Source: an uncultured Eubacteriales bacterium (GTDB taxonomy: Bacteria > Bacillota > Clostridia > Oscillospirales > Oscillospiraceae). Taken from it: DNA of 64,000 nucleotides. Where the stretch lies: the NCBI GenBank assembly GCA_934597725.1, contig CAKTSK010000004.1, positions 36,829 through 100,828 of the forward strand, given 5' to 3'. Shown here in pieces: positions 25,241-33,893 of the stretch. The first letter of the stretch is position 1; the number at the start of each line of letters is the position of its first letter. The notes beneath the pieces were generated by a model. That model saw nothing but the letters and a program-made list of their open reading frames with translations, made no database searches and was not told the DNA's origin. The position numbers and the translations under genes were made by a program.

Positions 25241-26722
25241 TCAGTGCTCGTACCAGCCCACGGGGCCGGGGGTGAGGTTGATGTTGACCTGCTTGATCTC
25301 CTGGTATTCCTCCAGGCCGTGCACGCCAAGCTCCCGGCCGATGCCGGACATCTTGTAGCCGCCCCAGGGCGCTTCGTTGAAGGTGGGGTTGAAGGCGTTG
25401 ACCCAGGTGATGCCCGCCCGGACTTCCTTGACCACCCGCAGAGCGCGCTCCAGCTGGTGGGTAAAGACGCCGCCGGCCAGACCGTAATCGGTGTCGTTGG
25501 CCAGGGCAATGGCCTCTTCCTCGGTCTTGAAGGTCTGGATGGTGACCACCGGCCCGAAGATCTCTTCCCGCACGATGGTCATGTCGGGGGTGCAGTTGTC
25601 AAAGATGGTGGGCCGCATGAAGTAGCCCTTGGCGCACTCGCCCTCGGTGTAGCGCTCGCCGCCGCAGACCAGGGTGGCGCCCTCTTCGATGCCCTTCTTC
25701 ACATAGCCCATGACGTCGTTGAGCTGCCCCTCGCTGACCAGGGGACCCATGTCCGGGTTATCCAGGGGGTTGCCGATGGTCATGGCGTTGGCCCGCTCGG
25801 CAAAGCGCTTGACGAAGGCGTCGTGGATGCTCTCCTCAATGATGATCCGGGACCCGGCGCAGCAGACCTCGCCCTGGTTGAAGAAAATGCCGATCATGGC
25901 CCACTCCACGGCGGCCTCCAGATCCACGTCGGCGAAGATGATGTTGGGGGACTTGCCGCCCAGCTCCAGGCCGATCTTCTTCACGTTGCTGGCCGCGCAG
26001 CGCATGATGCTCTGGCCCACGGCGGTGGAGCCGGTGAGGGTGACCATGCCGATGTCCTTGTGGGAGGCCAGGGCCTCGCCCACGGAGCCGCCCGGCCCCA
26101 GGATCAGGTTGGCAGCGCCGGCGGGGACGCCGGCCTCAGCCAGGATCTCGAACATCTTCACGTTGGACATGACGGCGTTGGAGGCGGGCTTGAAGATGAT
26201 GCTGTTGCCCGCAGCCAGGGCGGGGGCGATCTTCCAGGACCCCATGACGAAGGGGAAGTTCCAGGCGCTGATGAGGGCGACCACGCCCACCGGCTCATGG
26301 ATGGTGAAGGAGTGCATCTTGCCAAAGCCCTCGTTCACGTCATACACGCCGCCGTAGGGGGCCTTGATCAGGCCGGCATAGTAGCGGTAGCAGTGCAGGG
26401 CGTCGTCCACGTCGCCCTCGGCCTCCCGCAGGGGCTTGCCCATGTCCATGGACTCGATGCGGGCCAGCTCATCCCGATACTTGTCGATGAGGTCGGCGAT
26501 CTTCAGCAGGATGTCGCCCCGGGTCTGGCTGTCCATGTCCCGCCAGTCGCGGGTCTCATAGAAGGACTTCTTGGCGGCGGCCACGGCCCGCTCCACGTCG
26601 TCCTGGTTGGACTGGACGACCTCGGCCAGGATCTCGCCGTTGGCGGGGTTATAGGTGGGGCTGGTCTTACCGGTGAGGCTGTCTACCCACTCACCGTTGA
26701 TGTAGTTTTTACAGATCTTCAT
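25241..26722 (-). CDS. Aldehyde dehydrogenase, probably 4-aminobutyraldehyde dehydrogenase
   Basis: 493 residues, full-length NAD(P)-dependent ALDH. The nucleotide-binding and catalytic motifs are present: LTGSTAVG (229-236), general base Glu253 in LELGGKSP, and nucleophile Cys287/Cys288 in NQGEVCCAG. It belongs to the betaine/aminobutyraldehyde branch. With the adjacent putrescine-type aminotransferase it would oxidise 4-aminobutanal to 4-aminobutyrate (inference from context; betaine aldehyde is the alternative substrate). It is second in a minus-strand operon, 82 bases after the aminotransferase, and ends at a terminator. Confidence 0.9.
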   Translation of the reverse strand: MKICKNYINGEWVDSLTGKTSPTYNPANGEILAEVVQSNQDDVERAVAAAKKSFYETRDWRDMDSQTRGDILLKIADLIDKYRDELARIESMDMGKPLREAEGDVDDALHCYRYYAGLIKAPYGGVYDVNEGFGKMHSFTIHEPVGVVALISAWNFPFVMGSWKIAPALAAGNSIIFKPASNAVMSNVKMFEILAEAGVPAGAANLILGPGGSVGEALASHKDIGMVTLTGSTAVGQSIMRCAASNVKKIGLELGGKSPNIIFADVDLEAAVEWAMIGIFFNQGEVCCAGSRIIIEESIHDAFVKRFAERANAMTIGNPLDNPDMGPLVSEGQLNDVMGYVKKGIEEGATLVCGGERYTEGECAKGYFMRPTIFDNCTPDMTIVREEIFGPVVTIQTFKTEEEAIALANDTDYGLAGGVFTHQLERALRVVKEVRAGITWVNAFNPTFNEAPWGGYKMSGIGRELGVHGLEEYQEIKQVNINLTPGPVGWYEH

Positions 26723-26804
26723 AGAAAACTCTCCTATCAGTCACAGCGCGAAACGGGGCCCGCGCAGGTTACACGGAATGATGGTCTATGACGGGGACAG
26801 AGGC

Positions 26805-28190
26805 TCAGAGGCCGCAGACTTCCTTGGCCTTGGCGGTGGCCTTTTCGGAGGCGTCCAGGATCTTGGCGATCTCCTCGGGGGTCAGGGAAGCGGGGGGCTC
26901 GAAGCGGATGCTCTTGGAGTTGTTCAGGGTGCCGGAGATGATGACGTGCTGGTTGTACATCTCCTTGGAGAACTCATAGCCGTACTCGTCGGCGAAGAAC
27001 TCCACGGCCATCATGAGGCCCACGCCGCGGACTTCCTTGATGACGGTGGGATACTTGGCCTGAATGGCTTCCAGACCGGCCTTGATCTGGGCGCCCTTCT
27101 CCCGGGCCTGACCGGGGATGTCGTTCTTCAGCTGCAGGTCCAGGGCGGCGATGGCAGCGGCGCAGCAGACGGGGTTGCCGCCGAAGGTGGTGGAGCCCAG
27201 CAGATAGGGGTTCTCGATGAGCTCTTCGCTCCACATGGAGGGCCGGCAGATGAGGCCGGTAATGGGCATCACGCCGCCGCCGAAGGCCTTGCCGAAGGTC
27301 ATGATGTCGGGCACGATCCCTTCCGCGTCGCAGCGCCAGAGGGTGCCGGTGCGGCCCATGCCGGTCTGGATCTCGTCGATGAGGAGGATCACGTCCAGCT
27401 CGTCGCAGATGGCCCGGACTTCCTTCAGGTAGCCCTCGGGCGGGATGATGACGCCGGCCTCGCCCTGGATGGGCTCGAGGACCACGGCGGCGATGGTCTC
27501 GCCCACCTCACGCAGGTTCTCGATGGCGGTGCGGATGGCGGCGGCGTTGCCGTACTCCACGTGCTGCACCTGCTGGAGCAGGGGGAGGTAGGGCTGACGG
27601 TAGATGCCCTTGGCAGTCAGGGACAGGGAGCCGCCGGTCTTGCCGTGGAAGGCGTGGGTGGTGGAGATGAACCACTTGCCCTTGCTCTTGAAGCGGGCCA
27701 GCTTCATGGCGATCTCCACGGCCTCGGTGCCAGAGTTGGTGAAGAAGCACTGCTGCAAATCGCCGGGGGTGCAGGCGGCCATGGCCTTGGCCAGGTAGCC
27801 GCGCAGGGGGTCGATGAGCTCCTGGGAGTGCAGGCCCTGGCGGCTCAGCTGTGCCTTGACGGTGTCGATGATGAGCTCCTCGCTGTGGCCGGCCACATAG
27901 ATGCCGAAGCCGCCCATGGCGTCCAGGAACTTCTCGTTATCATACAGCCCCCGGAAGTAAGAGCCGCCGTCTTCCCATTCCAGCACGGCGTTGCCCTCGG
28001 TCTCGGAGGAGACGCACTTTCTGTAGTTGATCCAGCCGGGGCTGACGTAGGTGTTGAAGTGCTCCACGGTCTCCTTGACCATCTGGGCCTTCTCTGCCTC
28101 GGGGATCTCATCGGCCTTCATGTGGATGAGCTTGATCACGCGGTCGAGATCCTGGACGATCTGCTCTCGGTTTTTTTCGTAGTTGTACAT
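26805..28190 (-). CDS. Class III aminotransferase, putrescine aminotransferase-like
   Basis: 461 residues, PLP-dependent class III enzyme. FFTNSGTEAVEIAMKLAR, the Asp of LIDEIQTGMGRTG, and Lys301 in TFGKAFGGG are the cofactor-binding elements; the long N-terminal extension (about 60 residues before the core) is typical of putrescine aminotransferase YgjG/PatA. Predicted reaction: putrescine plus 2-oxoglutarate (or pyruvate) to 4-aminobutanal. AAGGAGG lies seven bases upstream of the ATG at 28190, fixing the start. First gene of the operon with the aldehyde dehydrogenase; a LuxR-type regulator and a carrier are divergent. Confidence 0.9.
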   Translation of the reverse strand: MYNYEKNREQIVQDLDRVIKLIHMKADEIPEAEKAQMVKETVEHFNTYVSPGWINYRKCVSSETEGNAVLEWEDGGSYFRGLYDNEKFLDAMGGFGIYVAGHSEELIIDTVKAQLSRQGLHSQELIDPLRGYLAKAMAACTPGDLQQCFFTNSGTEAVEIAMKLARFKSKGKWFISTTHAFHGKTGGSLSLTAKGIYRQPYLPLLQQVQHVEYGNAAAIRTAIENLREVGETIAAVVLEPIQGEAGVIIPPEGYLKEVRAICDELDVILLIDEIQTGMGRTGTLWRCDAEGIVPDIMTFGKAFGGGVMPITGLICRPSMWSEELIENPYLLGSTTFGGNPVCCAAAIAALDLQLKNDIPGQAREKGAQIKAGLEAIQAKYPTVIKEVRGVGLMMAVEFFADEYGYEFSKEMYNQHVIISGTLNNSKSIRFEPPASLTPEEIAKILDASEKATAKAKEVCGL

Positions 28191-28369
28191 AATGATCCTC
28201 CTTATTGACTCAGTGCATTGCGAAAACCATCGAATGGTTCGTTGTGTTCTCAAGAAGATGATGCAGAACGATTGCTGTGGTTGGGACGATTGGTCATTCT
28301 GGCTGGGAGCGGTGGGAAGATACTCCCGTTTTTTGTGACATTGCTAAAGGGGAAGGCCAGATGACTATG

Positions 28370-28404
28370 GTGTCCGACTTTATTATACGGGATTATCCGG
28401 ACAC
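28370..28404 (-). promoter_or_regulatory. Candidate -10 element and flanking inverted repeat upstream of the aminotransferase
   Basis: A perfect TATAAT on the minus strand (28387 to 28382) is bracketed by 7-bp inverted arms GTGTCCG (28370-28376) and CGGACAC (28398-28404). A consensus -35 is not visible at 17 bases, which fits an activator-dependent promoter. The adjacent LuxR-type gene is the obvious candidate regulator (inference). Confidence 0.45.
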
Positions 28405-28557
28405 TTAAAATTCTTTTCTTCAACTATCTTGGTCTTAAAAAGATGAAGTTTCTACCAGATAAAAAGAAGATGTACTTGATTTCAAGTATATTATTTCTTG
28501 TTGCTTTCCAGTATACTGAACAAAAGAAGAACACAGAACGAATGGGTGGGACCTTAT
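28405..28557. other. AT-rich divergent regulatory region
   Basis: The spacer 28191-28557 between the divergent aminotransferase and LuxR-type genes holds no other gene. Its second half is strongly AT-rich compared with its neighbours and contains a perfect 10-bp palindrome CAGTATACTG (28509-28518), a possible operator. I could not assign a -35/-10 pair for the plus-strand regulator with confidence. Confidence 0.4.
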
Positions 28558-29331
28558 GTGGTAAAGAAAAACGACTTTTTTATCTTCAACAATGTGGTCT
28601 GCGAGCTCTATCGCTGCCGGACCTATGCCGATCTGGGCCGGTATTTCCTGCCCATGCTGAAGCTGCTCGTCCCTTTCCGGTATGCCAGCATCATGCGCAA
28701 CCAGGAGCAGGACGGGCGGGTCCATCTGATCGACCCCCTCTGTCACCCCCCGGAATTTGCCGAGGCAGAGCAGAACTACATGCGCTTTGCCGACGACGAC
28801 GACACCGGCTGGCTGAGCCTGTGCCGGGAGTCCACCATCTTCCGGGAGAGCGACCTGGTGGGCGAGCAGCAGCGGCTGCGCTCGACCATCTACCAAAAGT
28901 GCTACCAACCCTATGACATCTATGACTCCCTGCAGTGCGGGATCGTCTCCCACAGCCGTCCGCTGGGGACCCTGAGCCTGTTTCGCTGCCGGGAGGACGG
29001 CCCCTTCACCGACCAGGAGCTTTTCCTGGTGCGCAGCATGACCCTCCACCTGAACCAGCAAATGGCGGTCCTGGTGGACAAGGAGCATCGGCTCAGTCCC
29101 CTGGCCATGGTGGACCTGGCCGCCGTGGCGGCCAAATATGGCCTCACGGCCCGGGAGACCCAGCTGCTGGAGCTGCTCACCCGCTTCCGCAACAACCACG
29201 AGATCGCGGAGGTGCTCCAGGTGCGGGGCTCGACCCTGCAAAAACATTTTCAGAACATGTTTCGGAAGCTGGGGGTCACCTCCCGCTGGGAGATCATGCG
29301 GCTGCTGCTGGAAATGGACCCGCGCAGCTGA
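28558..29331 (+). CDS. LuxR-type HTH transcriptional regulator
   Basis: 257 residues. The C-terminal 60 or so residues (ARETQLLELLTRFRNNHEIAEVLQVRGSTLQKHFQNMFRKLGVTSRWEIMRLLLEM) are a LuxR/GerE helix-turn-helix. The N-terminal 190 residues form an unassigned sensory domain, perhaps GAF-like. The GTG at 28558 is chosen because GGGTGGGA precedes it; in-frame TTG codons at 28498 and 28501 are alternatives that would add 20 AT-rich-coded residues. Divergent from the putrescine genes and upstream of the carrier, it is the likely local regulator. Confidence 0.82.
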   Translation: MVKKNDFFIFNNVVCELYRCRTYADLGRYFLPMLKLLVPFRYASIMRNQEQDGRVHLIDPLCHPPEFAEAEQNYMRFADDDDTGWLSLCRESTIFRESDLVGEQQRLRSTIYQKCYQPYDIYDSLQCGIVSHSRPLGTLSLFRCREDGPFTDQELFLVRSMTLHLNQQMAVLVDKEHRLSPLAMVDLAAVAAKYGLTARETQLLELLTRFRNNHEIAEVLQVRGSTLQKHFQNMFRKLGVTSRWEIMRLLLEMDPRS

Positions 29332-29478
29332 CCTGCCTCCGGCTTTCACCCATCCCCCGCGTCTCTGCCGTTTTTCAGGGACCCGGCTTGCTCCGACCCT
29401 GGTACGGCGCGGACCCAAAGGCGCCCTGCCCCCGGCCCCCTGGCGTCTTTCCCCTGCAGGAAAGGAGAGAACGTCCTT

Positions 29479-30873
29479 ATGGATGGAACCTATGGCTTTA
29501 TCAGCGTCGTCCCAGTGATCGTGCTGATCGTGGTGACCTTGCTCACCAAACGTACCTTTGAATCCCTGCTCCTCGCCACGGTGCTGGCCATGATCATCGG
29601 CTACCGGGGCGAGTGGTTCACCGCCTTCATCAACCAGCTTCAGGCGGTGACGGCCGGCAACATCTGGGTCCTGCTGGTGGTGGGCCTGCTGGGCGGCCTG
29701 GTGGGCGTGTTCGAGCGCTCCCGGGCGGCCATGGGCTTTACCGGCTGGCTCTCCCGCTTTGCCACCACCCGAAAACGCTCCATGATCGCCGAGTGGCTGC
29801 TCAGCGTCATCCTCTTTGTGGACGACTACCTGAACATCCTGACCACCGGCTCCATCACCAAGCGGCTCAACGACTCCCACCGGGTCCACCGGACCATGAC
29901 GGCCTACATCATCGGCTCCACCTCCGCCCCGATGGTGGTCCTCATCCCCCTGTCCTCCTGGTCGATCTACTATGCCAGCCTCATCAACAACACCGGCGTC
30001 GTCCCCGAGGGGAGCAGCGCCGTGGGCATGTATATGCAGTCGATCCCCTTCATGTTCTATCCCATGGTCTGTCTGGTGGTCCTGCTGCTGGTCATCGGCG
30101 GCGTCCTGCCCCTGTTCGGCCCTCTGCGGACCATGCAGAAGCAGGCCGACGAGGGCGGCAGCCTCTATCCCCCCGGGGAAGAGACCCTGGAAGAGGCAGC
30201 AGAGGACCAGGAGGAGCTGGAAGAGCTGGAAGACACCGCCAAGAAGCCCTCCAAGGCCGGCGTGCTGGACTTCCTGCTGCCCCTGTTTGTCCTGGTGGCG
30301 GCCACCATCTACTTCGACATCGACGTGCTCACCGGCGTGGTCATCGCCCTGGTCTTTACCGGGGCCATGTACCTCATCCGCAAGCGGATGACCCTGGTGG
30401 ACTATGTGGACTCCATGTGGGAGGGCTTCTCCTCCATGGTCTCCGTGCTGGCCCTGCTGGTCATTGCCTTCATGTTCAAGGCCGCCTGTGAAAACCTGGG
30501 CATGTCCGACTACATCATCGGCAAGGTGGCCCCCCTCATGTCCGGCAGCGTGCTGCCCACGGTGATCTTCCTGGCCGCTACGCTGATGACCTTCGCCCTG
30601 GCCAACGCCTGGAGCGTGTCGTCCATCATGATCCCCCTGGTGGTCTCCCTGGCCCTGAGCATGAACGCCAACATCGTGGTGGCCATTGCGGCCATCTTCT
30701 CCGGCTCGGTCTTTGGGACCCAGCTGTGCTTCTATTCCGACAACGCCATCCTGATCTCCAAAGCCACCGGCATCCAGCCCATGGACCACGTCAAGACCCA
30801 GCTGCCCTTTGCCATGGTGTCGGGCGTGCTCACCTGTGTGGCCTATCTGATTTACGGCTTCGTCTTCCTGTAA
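29479..30873 (+). CDS. NhaC-family Na+/H+ antiporter-like carrier
   Basis: 464 residues with about eleven membrane helices and an acidic, Glu-rich cytoplasmic loop near 225-260. The segment VILFVDDYLNILTTGSITKRLND and the later FALANAWSVSSIMIPLVVSLALSMN match the NhaC branch of the ion transporter superfamily. Members exchange Na+ with H+ or with organic solutes. Placement beside putrescine catabolism genes and their presumed regulator suggests amine or amino-acid transport (inference). AAAGGAGAG precedes the ATG. Confidence 0.82.
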   Translation: MDGTYGFISVVPVIVLIVVTLLTKRTFESLLLATVLAMIIGYRGEWFTAFINQLQAVTAGNIWVLLVVGLLGGLVGVFERSRAAMGFTGWLSRFATTRKRSMIAEWLLSVILFVDDYLNILTTGSITKRLNDSHRVHRTMTAYIIGSTSAPMVVLIPLSSWSIYYASLINNTGVVPEGSSAVGMYMQSIPFMFYPMVCLVVLLLVIGGVLPLFGPLRTMQKQADEGGSLYPPGEETLEEAAEDQEELEELEDTAKKPSKAGVLDFLLPLFVLVAATIYFDIDVLTGVVIALVFTGAMYLIRKRMTLVDYVDSMWEGFSSMVSVLALLVIAFMFKAACENLGMSDYIIGKVAPLMSGSVLPTVIFLAATLMTFALANAWSVSSIMIPLVVSLALSMNANIVVAIAAIFSGSVFGTQLCFYSDNAILISKATGIQPMDHVKTQLPFAMVSGVLTCVAYLIYGFVFL

Positions 30874-30910
30874 GGGCAGCGGCACACCCCTGTCCCGGAA
30901 GCAAAAAAAA

Positions 30911-30939
30911 CGAGACCGGCCTTTTGGCCGGTCTCGTTT
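30911..30939 (+). terminator. Terminator after the NhaC-like gene
   Basis: Perfect 11-bp stem (30911-30921 with 30926-30936) with loop TTTT, preceded by eight A and followed by TTT, so it can work in both directions. Confidence 0.88.
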
Positions 30940-30971
30940 GCCGTTGGGGAGGCGGGGCTCCCCACAGCAAC

Positions 30972-31006
30972 AAACAGGACGCCTGCCCGCGGCAGGCGTC
31001 CTGTTT
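30972..31006 (-). terminator. Terminator of the lysine ABC transporter operon
   Basis: A perfect 16-bp stem (30972-30987 with 30991-31006) with a three-base loop, 38 bases downstream of the minus-strand ATPase stop. A run ending in TTTT continues on the plus side too, so it is probably bidirectional. Confidence 0.82.
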
Positions 31007-31043
31007 TCTGTTTTTCTGTTGTGTGGGCAGGCGGGGCGCGCCG

Positions 31044-31784
31044 TCAGCGGCCCATAAACCGGGAGAGGAACTCCTGGGTCTCCTCCCGCTCCGGCTCCAC
31101 GAAGATCTGCTTGGGGGAGCCTTCCTCCCAGATGACGCCGTCGCGCATGAAGACCACATGGTTGGACACGTCCCGGGCGAAGGCCATCTCGTGGGTGACC
31201 ACCAGCATGGTCAGGCCCTCAGCGGCCAGGTCCCGCATGACGGAGAGGACCTCGCCCACCATTTCCGGGTCCAGGGCGGAGGTCGGCTCGTCGAAGAGCA
31301 GGACCTCCGGTCCCATGGCCAGGGCCCGGGCGATGGCCACCCGCTGCTTCTGGCCGCCGGAGAGCTGGCGGGGCTTGGCGTTGATGTAGGGGGCCATGCC
31401 CACCTTGGTCAGGTATTTCATGGCCATGTCTCTGGCCTCGGCGGCGTTCTTTTTCAGCACCTTGGTCTGGCCCACGGTGCAGTTTTCCAGCACGGTCATG
31501 TTGCTGAAGAGGTTGAAGGACTGGAAGACCATGCCCACCTTGGTGCGGTAGGCGGCGGCCCCGCCCTTGCGGGAGAGGATGTCCTCCCCGTGAAAGACGA
31601 TCTGGCCGCTGGTGGGGATCTCCAGCAGGTTGATGCACCGCAGCAGGGTGGACTTGCCGGAGCCGGAGGCCCCGATGATGGAGGTCACGTCGCCTTTTTT
31701 CACGGTGAAGTCGATGTCCCGCAGGACCTCATGCTTGCCGAAGGACTTGGACAGGTGGCTCACCTGTAAAATCGTCTCGTTCAT
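31044..31784 (-). CDS. Amino-acid ABC transporter ATP-binding protein (probable lysine)
   Basis: 246 residues, polar amino-acid (GlnQ-type) ATPase. Walker A GASGSGKST, Q-loop VFQSFNLF, signature LSGGQKQR, Walker B VLLFDEP and the His switch in VVTHEM are all present. It overlaps the permease end by 4 bases (ATGA), the third gene of a binding protein-permease-ATPase operon. The lysine riboswitch at the head of the operon, not the ATPase itself, suggests the substrate. Confidence 0.93.
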   Translation of the reverse strand: MNETILQVSHLSKSFGKHEVLRDIDFTVKKGDVTSIIGASGSGKSTLLRCINLLEIPTSGQIVFHGEDILSRKGGAAAYRTKVGMVFQSFNLFSNMTVLENCTVGQTKVLKKNAAEARDMAMKYLTKVGMAPYINAKPRQLSGGQKQRVAIARALAMGPEVLLFDEPTSALDPEMVGEVLSVMRDLAAEGLTMLVVTHEMAFARDVSNHVVFMRDGVIWEEGSPKQIFVEPEREETQEFLSRFMGR

Positions 31785-32737
31785 CCCTGGTCACCTCCGT
31801 CGTTGGGGTTCTCTTTGTTGCCGTGGGCCCGGCGGGTCTCGGCCATCTGGCCCTCCCGGGCGGCGGCGTCCCGCTCGGCCTGGCGGCGCAGCTCCTCCCG
31901 GAGCATACTCTTCTGGGCCTCGGGGTTGCGCTCGTCAAAGGGCGTGCCCCGGCTGGGGTGGCTGTAGGTGCCGGCGCTCAGGGCCAGGGAGTCGTCCTGG
32001 ACCAGCTCGTAGCTGTCGCTGCCGTCCATCTTCTTCTCCAGCAGCCGCAGCAGCACCGAGGCGATGAGGGTCATGCACAGATAGCCCAGCATCTCGATGG
32101 CGGCGGAGGGGAAGTAGAGGTTGTTCACGCCCGTGATGTACCGGTGGAAGGCGAAGAACTCCGTGAAGCCGATGATGAACATTACGGAAGTATCCTTGAT
32201 GTTGATGATGAAGTTGTTGCCGATCTGGGGGATGATGTTGCGGAAGGCCTGGGGCAGGATGACGCTGGTCATGATCTGCACATGGGTCATGCCGATGGCC
32301 TTGGCGCCCTCGGTCTGGCCGGGGTCCACGGAGATGATGCCGCCGCGCACGGTCTCGGCCATGTAGGCGCCGGTGTTGATGGAAACGATAAGGATGGCCG
32401 CGGCCCAGATGTTGTCAAAGCGCATGGTGTTGTTGGTGAAGTAGGGCAGGCCGTAGTAGATGAACACCGCCTGCAGCACCATGGGGGTACCGCGGAAGAC
32501 CTCCACATAGATCCGCACAAGGACCCGGATGAGCTTGAGCAGGAACCGCTTGGGCAGCGGGTCGCGGCTGGTGTAGGGGATGGTGTTGAGAATGCCGCAG
32601 ATCAGGCCGATGATACAGCCGATCAGCGTGGCGACCACGGCCAGGATCAGGGTGCTGCGGATGCCGCCCAGATAGGCGGAGCCATAGGCATCCCAGAGCC
32701 GGGCCATATCCGTGCCCAGCTTGATAACGAGGTCCAT
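31781..32737 (-). CDS. Amino-acid ABC transporter permease with charged C-terminal tail
   Basis: 318 residues. Residues 1-245 or so are a HisMQ/GlnP-type permease with about five helices and the EAA loop (YMAETVRGGIISVDPGQTEGAKAIGM). The last 75 or so residues form a hydrophilic Arg/Glu/Ala-rich cytoplasmic extension (REELRRQAERDAAAREGQMAETRRAHGNKENPNDGGDQG) that standard permeases lack. It is coded without interruption and ends inside the ATPase start, so it is not a frameshift product by appearance. AAAGGAGTACC precedes the ATG. Confidence 0.92.
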   Translation of the reverse strand: MDLVIKLGTDMARLWDAYGSAYLGGIRSTLILAVVATLIGCIIGLICGILNTIPYTSRDPLPKRFLLKLIRVLVRIYVEVFRGTPMVLQAVFIYYGLPYFTNNTMRFDNIWAAAILIVSINTGAYMAETVRGGIISVDPGQTEGAKAIGMTHVQIMTSVILPQAFRNIIPQIGNNFIINIKDTSVMFIIGFTEFFAFHRYITGVNNLYFPSAAIEMLGYLCMTLIASVLLRLLEKKMDGSDSYELVQDDSLALSAGTYSHPSRGTPFDERNPEAQKSMLREELRRQAERDAAAREGQMAETRRAHGNKENPNDGGDQG

Positions 32738-32763
32738 GAGGGTACTCCTTTCAACAGGTCACA

Positions 32764-32790
32764 CCCTCCGGCGCGAAAAGCGCCGGAGGG
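32764..32790 (-). promoter_or_regulatory. Intercistronic hairpin between binding protein and permease
   Basis: Perfect 11-bp GC stem (32764-32774 with 32780-32790) without T-run in the 88-base gap. Such hairpins commonly stabilise the binding-protein part of the transcript so that it exceeds the membrane parts (known of many ABC operons; inference here). Confidence 0.7.
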
Positions 32791-32825
32791 CAGAACTGGC
32801 AGATGATAGATTTCGGGGGCCGGCC

Positions 32826-33776
32826 TCAGATGGCGGGCTGGGCGGCGATGGCCTGGTCCATGAGGGCGTTGAAGTGCTCCTCGGTCAGGTTGGACAGAGC
32901 CTTGTTGATGGCTTCCTTCAGCTCGGTGTTGCCCTTGCGGACGGAGATGCCGATGTTCACGTTCTCGGCCCGCTCCTCCTCGGTGGCGAACTGGAAGTCG
33001 CCCTCGGTGCCGGAGAAGTTCAGGATGACCAGGTCATCGTTCTTGGCCACAGCGCCCATGGCGGTGGGCATGTCGGTGCAGATGAAGTCCACGGAGCCGG
33101 TCTCCAGCTGCATGATCATGGCGGGGGCGTTGTCGGCGGGGGGCAGCAGGTTGGCGTCCTTGATCTGGGGCAGGCAGGAGTCATACCAGATGGTGCCGGA
33201 CTGGGCGGTGCAGGTGCCGCCGGCCAGATCGGCGATGGACTTGGCGCTGGCATACTCGCTGTCCTTGGAGGTCACGCACACGATGGTGGCGTAATAGTAG
33301 GGGCCGGCCATATCGACCTCGGCCATCCGTTCGGCGGTCATGGACTGACCGGCGATGTTGGCGTCCATGGTCTGGGACTGCACGGCGGGGGTCAGGGAGG
33401 CCCACTCGGAGGAGACGATCTCCAGCTCCCAGCCGTAGGTCTCGCAGATGCGCTTGGCGATCATCACGTCATAGCCGTTGGCAAAGGAGCCGGGCACGTT
33501 GGAGATGGGCACAGCGCCGTTGGAATCGTCGAGCTGGGTCCAGTTGTAGGGGGCGTAAGCGCACTCCATGCCGACGGTGAGCACACCGTCCTCCAGGCCC
33601 AGGATCGTGCTGGTGTCGGTGCCGGTCAGGTCCTCCACGGGGGGGATCTCGGCGGTGGCGGTGTTGTTTTCCTCAGCGGGTTTGTCCTCTGCGGGGGCGT
33701 TGCTGTCCGTGCCGCCGCAGGCGCACAGGGACAGGGCCAGGACCAGGGACAGAGTCAAGGCAAGCAGCTTCTTCAT
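32826..33776 (-). CDS. Amino-acid-binding lipoprotein of ABC transporter (probable lysine)
   Basis: 316 residues. The N-terminus MKKLLALTLSLVLALSLCAC is a lipoprotein signal peptide with the lipid-modified Cys20, then an acidic Pro/Glu/Asn linker to about 45 and a type II (SBP_bac_3) solute-binding fold. Motifs WASLTPAVQSQTMDANIAGQSMT and DLAGGTCTAQSGTIWYDSC are typical of polar amino-acid receptors. First gene of the operon after a lysine riboswitch; GAGGAGACC lies just before the ATG. Confidence 0.93.
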   Translation of the reverse strand: MKKLLALTLSLVLALSLCACGGTDSNAPAEDKPAEENNTATAEIPPVEDLTGTDTSTILGLEDGVLTVGMECAYAPYNWTQLDDSNGAVPISNVPGSFANGYDVMIAKRICETYGWELEIVSSEWASLTPAVQSQTMDANIAGQSMTAERMAEVDMAGPYYYATIVCVTSKDSEYASAKSIADLAGGTCTAQSGTIWYDSCLPQIKDANLLPPADNAPAMIMQLETGSVDFICTDMPTAMGAVAKNDDLVILNFSGTEGDFQFATEEERAENVNIGISVRKGNTELKEAINKALSNLTEEHFNALMDQAIAAQPAI

Positions 33777-33815
33777 GTTGGTCTCCTCTTTTCATTTTTT
33801 GTCGGTTTTTTTGCG

Positions 33816-33847
33816 AAAAAAACCATGGACCCGAAGCAGTCCATGGT
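33816..33847 (-). terminator. Riboswitch-controlled leader terminator
   Basis: Minus-strand RNA forms a 9-bp stem ACCATGGAC/GTCCATGGT (33847-33839 with 33830-33822) followed by seven U (33822-33816), about 40 bases before the binding protein start. CATGGT just after aptamer helix P1 (33893-33888) can pair with ACCATG of the 5' arm, giving a competing antiterminator. Confidence 0.88.
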
Positions 33848-33893
33848 AAACAAACGCAAATGGCAGGGCACGGGGACCCCGTTGTTTGACCAT

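Noticed and set aside
30911..31006. Two adjacent strong inverted repeats considered as insertion sequence ends.
   Set aside because: The arms differ in sequence, there is no transposase, and they sit between convergent operons as terminators.
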